Source: Agaricicola taiwanensis_A
GTDB taxonomy: Bacteria; Pseudomonadota; Alphaproteobacteria; Rhizobiales; Methylopilaceae
Direction of reading: 5' to 3'
DNA length: 9,727 nucleotides
Assembly: GCA_040394255.1 (NCBI GenBank)
Contig: JBEBSP010000099.1
Coordinates: forward strand, 1 to 9,727
Shown here in pieces: positions 1-9,590 of the stretch (the first letter of the stretch is position 1; every line of letters begins with the position of its first letter). The notes under the pieces are model-generated. The model was not told where the DNA came from and did no database searches. It saw only the letters and a program-made list of their open reading frames with translations. The translations under genes and the position numbers were made by a program.

Positions 1-625
1 GCGTCGCAGCGCCGATCACCTGGGGCGGCGGCATCACGATCAAGGGGCGCGGCCTCGACCGCTCCGGCCTCGCGCTGCGCATCGGCGGCCTCGACGCCGA
101 CCTGACGGCCGCCGCCATCACCGCCACGCGCATCGAGCTGCCGCTGACCGCCGCCATCTTCGGCGCGGACGAGTTGAAGGCCGGCCCCGTGCTGGTCGAA
201 GCCGTGCTGCCGCCGCCTCCGGGAATGGGCGCGCATATGGCGCGGGTGACGGGCCGCGCGACCTTCCTGCTGCGGCCGCGCCTCGCCGCCAACGCCGTGA
301 CGACGACCCCGCCCGCCGGACCGAACGGCCTCGTGGACGGCAGCCTCACGATCGGCTTCAGCCCCGCCATCCGCAAGGGCCAGCAGGTCCGCCTGATGCT
401 GGACGGACAGGCCCTCGCCGTCGTCGGCAGCTACCAGCTCGCGCACGCGCCGGTCGCGGACGCGGACTATCCCGCCGCCGAACTGACTTTCCCCTTCACC
501 GGCGTCCGGCAGGACAGCTACCACCTCCAGGCCGTGGTCGACGGCGTGACCAGCGCGCCGGAGATCGACCTCGATCCGCAGAGCCCGACATTCCGCGAGA
601 TCACCGGACCGACGGTGGCCATCCC

Positions 626-629
<4 letters not shown>
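1..629 (+). CDS. DUF4255/Pvc16-like tail terminator protein, C-terminal part (5' end outside window)
   Basis: The reading frame is open from base 3 to the TGA at 627-629, giving 208 residues. The TTG at 174 is an internal Leu codon and not a start, because coding continues upstream to the edge. The visible part looks like two beta-rich modules. The first is TIG-like, with PITWGGG near the edge and the AGPVLVEAVLP strand that typically precedes a FLLRP segment. The second begins around VDGSLTIGF and ends with DSYHLQAVVDG. This arrangement matches the C-terminal half of eCIS proteins whose N-terminus is the DUF4255 (Pvc16_N) domain, which I cannot see here. In Afp/PVC particles that family caps the tube and sheath at the end away from the baseplate. 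The gene overlaps the ATPase gene by four bases (ATGA, 626-629), as expected for the Pvc16-Pvc15 neighbourhood. The family call rests on pattern memory and context, so it is fairly secure but not proven. Confidence 0.8.
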
Positions 630-2592
<1,963 letters not shown>

Positions 2593-2596
<4 letters not shown>

Positions 2597-2799
2597 GTGA
2601 TGCGCCCCGCATCCGTATCGACAAGCTGTCACTGACCGGCGTGCCGCCGCACCGCCGCCGGGAGATCGGCGCCACCGTGGCGCAGGCGGTGCGCGATGTG
2701 GTCGCCACGGGCGGCCACACCCGGCCGGGCGCGCTCGACGCCGTCATCGGCAAGGCTATCTCGGCGGCGCTGACGCCCAAGCCGGGAGGCCGGACATGA
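2593..2799 (+). CDS. small basic eCIS-operon protein, function unknown
   Basis: The protein has 68 residues and begins MSDAPRIRIDKLSL. The start is well supported: a GGGAGG Shine-Dalgarno at 2581-2586 sits 6 nt before the ATG, which overlaps the ATPase stop (ATGA). The stop overlaps the next ATG the same way at 2796-2799. The N-terminus looks like an amphipathic beta strand (IRIDKLSLTGV). It is followed by a helix (HRRREIGATVAQAVRDVV) and a second helix (LDAVIGKAISAAL). There is no signal peptide, cysteine or membrane segment. From memory, similar short proteins with an 'I-x-I-D-x-L-x-L-x-G' opening lie next to eCIS_core genes in other eCIS loci, but I cannot name a family. Its position between the ATPase and the putative cargo suggests a role as cargo adaptor or chaperone. 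That is inference from position only. Confidence 0.85.
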
Positions 2800-4964
2800 G
2801 CCGCGCCGCGCCCGCCCCGAAGATCGCGCAACGCCGCGAGGCAACCGCCAGCCACCACGACGTCCGGCGCCGGGTGGAAAGCCTGTCCCACGCCGAACAC
2901 GGCCCGGCGCTGCCGCGCTTCGGCGCGTCGCTGGCGGCCCTGCCGGCCCAGCCGCGGGTGCAGCGCAAGTGCGCGCATTGCGAGGAAGAGGAGAAGCAGC
3001 GGTCCGAGGTCCAGCCGAGCCTGGAGGTCGGTCCCGCCGGCGACCATTTCGAGCGCGAGGCCGACGCGATAGCCGCTGAGACCCTTGCTTTGCCGGCTAT
3101 ACCCGCGACGGCCAGCCCCGGCCCGGCGGGCGTGCAGCGCCGCTGCGCCGCCTGCGAGGATGAGACCGTCCGCGCCCGGCGGGCCACGCCGGATACGGCC
3201 TTCACGCTGCGCCGCAAATGCGCGGCCTGCGAGGCGGAGGAGGAAAAGGAAGCCGTCCAGCCCAGACGCAGGAAAGACGACGCCACCCGCATCGCCGCCT
3301 CCGGCGAGAAACTGACCTCAGGCGGACGGCCGCTGAGCGACGGCACGCGCGATTTCTTCGAGACCCGCATGGGCCGCGACCTCGGCGGCGTGCGCGTCCA
3401 CGACGGCGGCGAATCCGAACGGCTCAACGGCTCGATCTCGGCGCGCGCCTTCACCTACGGCAGCCACATCTGGCTGGGCCGTGGCGAGCGCGCCGACACC
3501 GGCTTCACCATGGCGCACGAGCTGGCGCATGTGCTGCAGCAGACCCAGCCCTCGGTGCTGAACCACGCGGGACCCACCGCCAGCCCCGCCGGCCCCACGG
3601 TCCAGCGGCTGGGCGAGCTGCGCACCTTCTGGGTTCCGGAGGGGATGAAGAAGAGCGCCCTGGCGCAGCACAGCACGATCCACGACAGGGCCGCCGACGC
3701 CATCGCCAAGGAGAACGGCTCGAAGAATCTCATCCGCGAAGCGCCGGGCCCCGGCGGCAACGCCGGGGCCGCCGCCGTGGGCAAGACGGGCTTCGCCGAC
3801 CTCTACCAGAGCGACAAGGGCAACACCATCGGCATCCAGGAGACCAAGGCGGCGCAGGCGCCCGGCTCCAACGCCAATCCGGTGCGCCACTTCAACCCCA
3901 GGCAGCGCAAGAAGGCGACCATCGGCAAGGCCCTGAACGCCTACGATCACAAGAGCAGCCGCGCGCCGAAACTGAACGCCAAGGGCGACCTCGTCGACAT
4001 GGACAAGGCCGCGACCCGCATCCGCATCGCCGACGTGAAGCCGGGTCACAACACGAGCGCCCGCGCCCAGGGTGTCGGCCAGATGAACAACTACGTCGCG
4101 GGCATCAACGGCGTGGTCAAGGCCGCCAACACCAAGCTGCCCGGTGGCGCGGGCTGGACCTGCGACGTCAAGGTCATGGAGCGTGGCGGTCTCACACCCC
4201 CCGCGGGCTGGGAGCCCAACGTCGCGGGCGTGAAGAAAAAGGGCATGAAGCTCCGGCTGCACAAGAACGGCAAGCCGGTGTTCCACACCGCCGCCAAGAA
4301 GGCGAAGAAGGACCCGACCACCGGCGTCATCGGCAACTGGGTCATCGCCGAGGACAACGTCCATCAGGGCATCTGGAACTATCTCCTGCTGCCCGAGCAG
4401 GCCAGCCTCGACGCCGCCCTGGCCGATCCCGGCACCACCAGGCGGTTCGAGGAGGTCCAGCGCAAGCTGAAGGAGCGGGTCATCGACAAGCTGCTGGCCA
4501 AGCCCAAGCCGCAGCCCCAGCCGCGCCGCAGGCAGGCGGCCAGCGTCTCGGCCCGCAAGGTGCGCCGCGCGCCGCCCAAGGCGACGGCGAAACCCAAGGT
4601 GAAGGACAACTTCGACTTCGCCGCCTGGAACAAGAGCCGCATGGGCTCCAGCGATAAGGACCTGAGCGGCTTCCGTGGCTTCTACCACGACAGGATCCCG
4701 GCCGCCGACCGCGACGTCGCCGAGTTCCAGAAGGACGTCATGGATTCCGTCAAGCTGATGGAGGCCAACTACAGGGGCGTGTCGCGCCGCGTGAAGGGCG
4801 AGCAGCGCATCAAGGACCAGGCCGCCCGGCTGCGCCGCTTCGACTTCTGGATCAGCCCGGCCGGCGCGGTGCTGGGCCGGCTGCGCCAGATCTTCGGCAG
4901 GCTGTTCATCAAGGTCGTCGAACTCGGCGGAGCCATCAAGGACAAGGTCGCCGCCGCGCTCTAG
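2796..4964 (+). CDS. eCIS_core (DUF4157) protein with CxxC motifs and nuclease-like region, ended by in-frame TAG
   Basis: The 722-residue product has several parts. Three Cys-rich motifs (KCAHC, RCAAC, KCAAC; cysteines 59/62, 117/120, 142/145) are each followed by an acidic run. GDHFEREADAIA at 82-93 is a motif common in this family. The eCIS_core domain spans about 180-250, with the zinc-protease-like signature HELAH (H241, E242, H245). Residues about 275-440 contain GFADLY (D335), IQETK (E349, K351), ADVKPG (D413, K415) and QMNNY (Q429, Y433), an arrangement resembling a PD-(D/E)XK nuclease fold; this is my inference. A Pro/Lys/Arg-rich hinge lies near 569-605 and a hydrophobic, basic tail at about 678-722. 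eCIS_core proteins are frequent cargo or cargo-associated proteins of these particles. GGGAGG at 2784-2789 fixes the ATG. The TAG at 4962-4964 is suspicious, because the same frame stays open to 6218. The protein is probably the N-terminal two-thirds of a longer one. Confidence 0.9.
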   Translation: MSRAAPAPKIAQRREATASHHDVRRRVESLSHAEHGPALPRFGASLAALPAQPRVQRKCAHCEEEEKQRSEVQPSLEVGPAGDHFEREADAIAAETLALPAIPATASPGPAGVQRRCAACEDETVRARRATPDTAFTLRRKCAACEAEEEKEAVQPRRRKDDATRIAASGEKLTSGGRPLSDGTRDFFETRMGRDLGGVRVHDGGESERLNGSISARAFTYGSHIWLGRGERADTGFTMAHELAHVLQQTQPSVLNHAGPTASPAGPTVQRLGELRTFWVPEGMKKSALAQHSTIHDRAADAIAKENGSKNLIREAPGPGGNAGAAAVGKTGFADLYQSDKGNTIGIQETKAAQAPGSNANPVRHFNPRQRKKATIGKALNAYDHKSSRAPKLNAKGDLVDMDKAATRIRIADVKPGHNTSARAQGVGQMNNYVAGINGVVKAANTKLPGGAGWTCDVKVMERGGLTPPAGWEPNVAGVKKKGMKLRLHKNGKPVFHTAAKKAKKDPTTGVIGNWVIAEDNVHQGIWNYLLLPEQASLDAALADPGTTRRFEEVQRKLKERVIDKLLAKPKPQPQPRRRQAASVSARKVRRAPPKATAKPKVKDNFDFAAWNKSRMGSSDKDLSGFRGFYHDRIPAADRDVAEFQKDVMDSVKLMEANYRGVSRRVKGEQRIKDQAARLRRFDFWISPAGAVLGRLRQIFGRLFIKVVELGGAIKDKVAAAL
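4962..4964 (+). other. in-frame amber codon splitting one long reading frame
   Basis: The TAG is the only stop between the ATG at 2796 and the TGA/TAG region at 6218 in that phase. Codons continue directly after it (Lys-Phe-Glu-Phe-Asn-Gly-Ala-Lys-Lys) with no loss of coding character and no phase shift. One base change (for example AAG or CAG to TAG) would account for it. The neighbouring bases are unusually A+T-rich for this window. A nonsense mutation, a sequencing or assembly error, amber readthrough, or true two-gene organisation are all possible. I rank the first two highest, because the downstream frame lacks the operon's usual ribosome binding site. Confidence 0.85.
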
Positions 4965-5002
4965 AAGTTCGAATTCAATGGCGCCAAGAAAGCCAGCGGG
5001 CT

Positions 5003-5007
5003 GAAGG
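5003..5007 (+). promoter_or_regulatory. possible weak Shine-Dalgarno for internal restart after the amber codon
   Basis: GAAGG lies 2 nt before the GTG at 5010 and 8 nt before the ATG at 5016. If ribosomes restart here, the ATG at 5016 is better spaced. The genuine starts at 2593, 2796 and 7198 all show GGGAGG exactly 6 nt upstream, so this weaker, displaced site argues against a dedicated start. Confidence 0.3.
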
Positions 5008-5009
5008 CC

Positions 5010-6218
5010 GTGGCCATGAGGGTGGGCGCCAAGGTGCTCAAGATCGTCGGCGGCATCATCCTCCAGCGCACGGTCAAGGCCATCACCGACTGCATCGCCA
5101 AGGGCGTGACGGACACCCTGAAGAAGCTGGTGCAAGGCACGCCGATCGAGGAGCTTGAAAAGAAGATCAAGGAGATCGAGAGCTTCGTGGCCGACGCCGA
5201 GACCAGGGTCGTGGCGCAGGTCACCTCCATGGTCGACGGCATCCTCGGCCCCATGCACGCCAAGCTGAAGGCGCTGGCCAAGGACGCCGCCTTCATCGCC
5301 GAACTGGTGGGCATGGCCAAGCAGATCATGAACGCCATCCGCCTCGGCGCCTGCATCGCGGGCGGGCTTGAAACCTTCGGCGTCGCCTGCGCCGTGGCGC
5401 TGGGCGACTTCGTGCTGTCGCTGTTCGACGTCTCGCCCACCGACGCCGTCGCCGAAAAGCTGCTGGAAAGCTGCGACGCGCAGAAGATGATGGCCGACTT
5501 CCTCGGCGCGTCCGATTTCATCACCAGCCTGCCCAACATCATCGCGCAGGGGCTGGTCGACAAGCTGCGCCCTCTGCTGCCGAGCTGGGCCCAGGGTCTC
5601 GTCTGCGATCCCAAGGACATGGTGGTGGAGAGATATCGGCCATCCGATTTCCAGTGCGGCAGGGGCAGCGGCGCCAAGGGCGACGGTGAGGGCGGCAACG
5701 GCGGCGGCGGACAGGGCCCTCGCAAGGGCGGCGGCACCGGCACCAAGGGCGGCGGCAAGAAAGGCGGCGGGAACAAGGGGGGCGGAAAGAAGGACGGCGG
5801 CGCGGCCAAGGGCGGCTCATCGGGAACGGCCGGCGACAAGAAGAAAGGGCAGAGCGGCGATCAGGACATCAAGTCCACCACGCCCAAGCCCGTGCCGCCG
5901 AACTTTAAGAAGACCCACGACAAGCAGCACAAGTTCCTGCCGATCTCGGGCTTCCCCAAGAAGGACGCCTTCACGCCGGGCATGCCGTCCACCATCACCC
6001 TGCTGTTCGTCGACGATTCGAGCGGCACGCTGGTGCCCATCGTCGAGGTGTCGGACATCGATGTCGTGCTCCTCACCATGGGCGAGGCGGACCAGCACGG
6101 CGTCCATGTCTACGAGTTCACCTTCCAGAAGGAATTCTACGTCGAGGAACTCAACTCCAGGTTCGGACCGCCGGAAAAGGGCGAAGGCCCCAACAAAGCC
6201 AGCGCGCGGCCGAGATAG
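5010..6218 (+). CDS. C-terminal continuation of the eCIS_core protein (separate product or remnant)
   Basis: The frame is the same as that of the eCIS_core gene and opens immediately after its TAG; 402 residues follow the GTG at 5010, or 400 if the ATG at 5016 is used. Residues 1-33 form a hydrophobic, amphipathic segment (VLKIVGGIILQ). A charged helix follows (EELEKKIKEIESF). A Gly/Ala-rich hydrophobic helix pair lies at about 107-139 (LGACIAGGLETFGVACAVAL), resembling membrane-inserting or glycine-zipper helices. A Gly/Lys-rich linker covers about 215-285. The last ~108 residues (from VPPNF, residue 295) look beta-rich and match no family I recognise. There is no signal peptide. The region probably belongs with the upstream eCIS_core protein as a translocation or receptor module; that role is inference. 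The stop is TAG at 6216-6218. Whether it is expressed alone is uncertain. Confidence 0.62.
   Translation: MAMRVGAKVLKIVGGIILQRTVKAITDCIAKGVTDTLKKLVQGTPIEELEKKIKEIESFVADAETRVVAQVTSMVDGILGPMHAKLKALAKDAAFIAELVGMAKQIMNAIRLGACIAGGLETFGVACAVALGDFVLSLFDVSPTDAVAEKLLESCDAQKMMADFLGASDFITSLPNIIAQGLVDKLRPLLPSWAQGLVCDPKDMVVERYRPSDFQCGRGSGAKGDGEGGNGGGGQGPRKGGGTGTKGGGKKGGGNKGGGKKDGGAAKGGSSGTAGDKKKGQSGDQDIKSTTPKPVPPNFKKTHDKQHKFLPISGFPKKDAFTPGMPSTITLLFVDDSSGTLVPIVEVSDIDVVLLTMGEADQHGVHVYEFTFQKEFYVEELNSRFGPPEKGEGPNKASARPR
5653..5865 (+). repeat. low-complexity Gly/Lys-rich coding repeat (linker)
   Basis: The DNA consists of short GGC/GGN and AAG units that encode runs such as GGGKKGGGNKGGGKK. The result is a strongly basic, flexible linker of about 70 residues, densest at 5690-5800. 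It separates the helical hydrophobic part from the C-terminal beta-rich domain. Such tracts are prone to length change by slippage. Confidence 0.8.
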
Positions 6219-6226
6219 GACATGCC

Positions 6227-6886
6227 ATGACCGATTTCCCCAGATCGCCGAAGATCCTGAAGGGCGCCATCATCGGGCTGGACATGTTCAACCCGCTCGC
6301 CTCGGTGGTGGTGTTCCAGTACAATCCCGAGCAGCTCGCCCGCTCCATCGAGCCGCAGTATTCCGACAGCGGCGGCGCGCGCGGCGAGAGCCTGCGCCTC
6401 GGCGGCCCGCCGCGCGAGACCATCTCCGCCACCATCCAGATCGACGCCGTCGACCAGCTCGAGAAGAACGAGGGCACCGCCTCCGACCTCGGCATCTACC
6501 CGCAGCTCTCGGCGCTGGAGATGCTGGTCTATCCGAAAAGCGCGCTGGTCATCGCCAACACCGCCCTGCTCGCCACCGGCACCATCGAGGTGGTGCCGCC
6601 CATGGCTCCGCTGACGCTGTTCATCTACGGCTGGAAGCGCGTGGTGCCGGTCAGGATGGCGAGCCTGTCGATCTCCGAGACGGCGCACGACCCGGCGCTC
6701 AACCCGATCCGCGCCTCGGCGGACATCTCCATGCAGGTCATGACCTACAACGACCTGCCGCTGACCCATCCGGGATACTGGACCTTCATGGCCCATCAGG
6801 TGGTCAAGGAGACCATGGCGGTGATCGGTTCGGTCTCAAACCTCGGCGCCGTGCTCGGCGACGACGTCGACGTCTTTTCGCTCTAG
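6227..6886 (+). CDS. CIS tube protein (N-terminal part of Afp7/Pvc7 type)
   Basis: The protein has 219 residues. The signature FQYNPEQL at residues 30-37, followed by a conserved-looking GGPPRETI at 59-66, is typical of the contractile injection system tube protein family (CIS_tube), which forms the tube-initiation ring joining the hub to the inner tube. The middle of the protein (LFIYGWKRVVPVRM and the following strands) is beta-rich, as expected for a tube fold. In many eCIS loci this domain is fused to a C-terminal LysM domain; here the LysM part is a separate downstream gene. AGGA at 6217-6220, overlapping the preceding TAG, is 6 nt before the ATG and supports this start. No signal peptide is seen. 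The protein acts inside the particle baseplate. Confidence 0.88.
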   Translation: MTDFPRSPKILKGAIIGLDMFNPLASVVVFQYNPEQLARSIEPQYSDSGGARGESLRLGGPPRETISATIQIDAVDQLEKNEGTASDLGIYPQLSALEMLVYPKSALVIANTALLATGTIEVVPPMAPLTLFIYGWKRVVPVRMASLSISETAHDPALNPIRASADISMQVMTYNDLPLTHPGYWTFMAHQVVKETMAVIGSVSNLGAVLGDDVDVFSL

Positions 6887-6895
6887 GGGCCCGCC

Positions 6896-7197
6896 ATGTT
6901 CGACGACAAGAGCCGTTACGCCGGCCTGCCCACCAGGAGCCTCACGCTCCCGGACGGGCGCACCGTCGCCTGTGTCACGCGTCGCATGGTGCCCCCGGCT
7001 GAGGCCTATGTGGCGGCGGGCGGCGTCACCATCACCGATTCCGACCGCTTGGATCTCCTCGCCTACCGCCATCTCGGCACGCCGGCGGGCTTCTACCAGA
7101 TCGCCGACGCCAACGAGGCCATGCACCCCGAGGAGTTGACCACCGGGACCGGCAAGCGCCTGACCATCCCGCTGCCGCTGATGACGGGAGGCCGCCG

Positions 7198-7201
<4 letters not shown>
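6896..7201 (+). CDS. LysM-like/tail protein X-like small baseplate protein
   Basis: The product has 101 residues. The segment DSDRLDLLAYRHLG (48-61), then FYQIADAN, and GKRLTIPLP near the end (86-94) have the order of a LysM or phage tail protein X module. In such modules a short helix pair is followed by a strand at the 'iP-x-P' end. In phage and Afp-type tails this domain braces the interface between tube protein and hub. AGGGG (6885-6889) lies 6 nt before the ATG and overlaps the previous stop. The stop shares bases with the next start (GTGA, 7198-7201). The gene's separation from the CIS_tube gene, usually one polypeptide in Afp7, is the odd feature. About 40 N-terminal residues precede the module and are of unclear role. 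Confidence 0.82.
7186..7191 (+). promoter_or_regulatory. Shine-Dalgarno GGGAGG deciding the GTG start of the hub gene
   Basis: GGGAGG is 6 nt upstream of the GTG at 7198, the same motif and spacing as before the ATGs at 2593 and 2796. It makes the GTG, overlapping the previous TGA, the preferred start over any downstream ATG. Confidence 0.75.
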
Positions 7202-8346
<1,145 letters not shown>

Positions 8347-8347
8347 C

Positions 8348-8857
8348 ATGGCGGGACAGACCTTCTTCGGAAAGCATCGCGGCACGGTCGAGAACAACAT
8401 CGACCCGCAGGGCCTCGGCCGCGTGCAGGTCAGCGTGCCGGGCGTGCTCGGCGGCTCGCTCGCCTGGGCCATGCCGTGCAGCCCCTTCGCCGGGCCGGGC
8501 GTCGGCTTCTTCTCGGTGCCGCCGCAGGGCGCGAGCGTCTGGGTCGAGTTCGAGCGCGGCGACCCGGACTATCCGGTGGTCGTCGGCGGATTCTGGGGCA
8601 TGGGCGACGTGCCGGCGCTGCCCGGCCCGCTCAGCGTCATGCAGACGGTGCTCAAGACCGACAAGTTCAAGCTGGAGGCCGACCACACACCGGGCATATC
8701 CAGGCTCACCATCGAGATGGACGTCGGGGCCCCGACCGGCAAGGCCTCCATCGTGGCCGACATGACGGGCCTGACCATCTCGGCGGCGGGCAACACCATC
8801 GTGCTGGCCGTCGACGGCGTCTCGATCAACAACCCCAACCTCAAGATCATGAAGTGA
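8348..8857 (+). CDS. baseplate spike protein, gpV/VgrG-like OB-fold
   Basis: The protein has 169 residues. The N-terminal OB-fold region (about 8-95) shows KHRGTVENNIDPQGLGRV, then GVGFFSVPPQGASVWVEFERGD and YPVVVGGFWG. These are the classic phage baseplate V / VgrG OB signatures, with bulk tracking the 'LGRVxVxVP' and 'GDPxxPVVVG' patterns. Residues about 100-169 are a run of alternating strands (LTIEMDV, SIVADMTGLTISAAG, IVLAVDGVSINN) that fit a short beta-helical needle. In the particle three copies form the spike beneath the PAAR tip. Together with the preceding gene it makes up what is one protein in Afp8 and VgrG. A GGGTGG at 8336-8341 lies 6 nt before the ATG. Confidence 0.9.
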   Translation: MAGQTFFGKHRGTVENNIDPQGLGRVQVSVPGVLGGSLAWAMPCSPFAGPGVGFFSVPPQGASVWVEFERGDPDYPVVVGGFWGMGDVPALPGPLSVMQTVLKTDKFKLEADHTPGISRLTIEMDVGAPTGKASIVADMTGLTISAAGNTIVLAVDGVSINNPNLKIMK

Positions 8858-8867
8858 GGCGGCGCTG

Positions 8868-9200
8868 ATGTTCCCCATCCTCACCGCCCTCACCGTCGCG
8901 CAATGCACCCACGGCGGCCCCGCGACCCTGATGGCGACCTCGTCCAAGGTGCTGATCGAGGCAGGCCCCGCGCTGCTCTCGAGCGACCAGGTGATGATCG
9001 CCGGCTGCGCCTTCACCGTGCCGACCGGCAAGCCGCAACCCTGCGTCAAGGGCCAGCTCTCCATGCCGTCCAGCAAGGTCATGGCCGAAGGCAGGCCGGT
9101 CATGCTCAAGGGCCCCGCCGATCTCGGCATCTCGGCGGAACAGATCCCCGGCGGGCCGCTGATCTATTCCACCGTCCAGATGAAGGTGACCGCGCTGTGA
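8868..9200 (+). CDS. PAAR-like spike tip protein (Afp10-like)
   Basis: The 110-residue product begins MFPILTALTVAQCTHGG. It has paired beta-hairpin features of the eCIS PAAR-like tips: C13-x-H15-G-G, then GCAFTV (C47) and PC (C59). C13, H15, C47 and C59 are candidate metal ligands that would hold the point of the spike together; this assignment is inference. The repeating KVLIEAGPALL and KVMAEGRPVML segments are the tandem strands expected in this fold. The protein should cap the spike trimer and touch the target membrane first, and it can also serve as a cargo attachment point. GAGG at 8856-8859, overlapping the upstream stop, precedes the ATG by 8 nt. Its TGA overlaps the GTG of the next gene. 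Confidence 0.85.
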   Translation: MFPILTALTVAQCTHGGPATLMATSSKVLIEAGPALLSSDQVMIAGCAFTVPTGKPQPCVKGQLSMPSSKVMAEGRPVMLKGPADLGISAEQIPGGPLIYSTVQMKVTAL

Positions 9201-9556
9201 CCCAGTTCGCTTTCCCCTACCGCGTGGCGGCGGACGGACGCACGGCCACCGCCTCACTGGACGACCACATCCGCCAGTTGATCGCGCTGGTGCTGTTCAC
9301 GGCCCAGGGCGAGCGGGTCAACCGCCCGGATTTCGGCTCGGGCGTGAAGCAGCTGGTCTTCTCGGAGAACGCGCCGGAACTGGCGACCGCGCTCCAGCAC
9401 CTGGTGCAGTCGAGCCTGCAGCGCTGGCTGTCGGAGCGGATCGAGGTGCGCGGCGTCGACGTGCAGGCGAGCGACGCGACCCTCGCCGTGCTGGTCCGCT
9501 TCCGCGCGCTGGACGGCGACGAGGAGAAGATCGTGCGGCTGGTGAGGCAGGCGTGA
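9197..9556 (+). CDS. gp25/GPW-like baseplate wedge protein (Afp9-like)
   Basis: The protein has 119 residues from the GTG at 9197, which overlaps the PAAR gene's stop (GTGA). GAAGG at 9182-9186 provides a somewhat distant Shine-Dalgarno. GERVNRPDFGSG at 38-49 is the diagnostic motif of the gp25/GPW family, preceded by the helix LDDHIRQLIALVLF. The C-terminal half supplies helix and strand pairs (LQRWLSERIEVRGVDV, LAVLVRFRA). The length is normal for the family. In contractile tails gp25 sits at the junction of hub and wedges and helps start sheath polymerisation. A gene for the baseplate J-like wedge protein would be expected next, but the window instead shows an inverted repeat. Confidence 0.9.
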   Translation: MTQFAFPYRVAADGRTATASLDDHIRQLIALVLFTAQGERVNRPDFGSGVKQLVFSENAPELATALQHLVQSSLQRWLSERIEVRGVDVQASDATLAVLVRFRALDGDEEKIVRLVRQA

Positions 9557-9590
9557 TGATGGTCGCGGCGTCTTCGACAGCGGAACGTGT

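Noticed and set aside
3218..4657. 479-codon plus-strand frame in another phase inside the eCIS_core gene
   Set aside because: Its product is dominated by Arg, Gly, Gln and His from out-of-phase GC-rich codons; it is a shadow of the real frame.
4960..4976. Cloning-vector polylinker because of clustered restriction palindromes
   Set aside because: Both sides continue as the same native coding frame, and no vector sequence is present.
4955..5020. A frameshift between the two halves of the eCIS_core protein
   Set aside because: Both halves are in the same phase (2796 and 5010 differ by a multiple of three), so no insertion or deletion is needed; only a stop codon separates them.
3318..5258. 646-codon minus-strand open frame across the eCIS_core gene and the amber codon
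   Set aside because: Composition is typical of an antisense shadow (Leu/Gly/Ala/Val/Asp-rich) and it has no motif; the plus strand has the HELAH and eCIS_core features.
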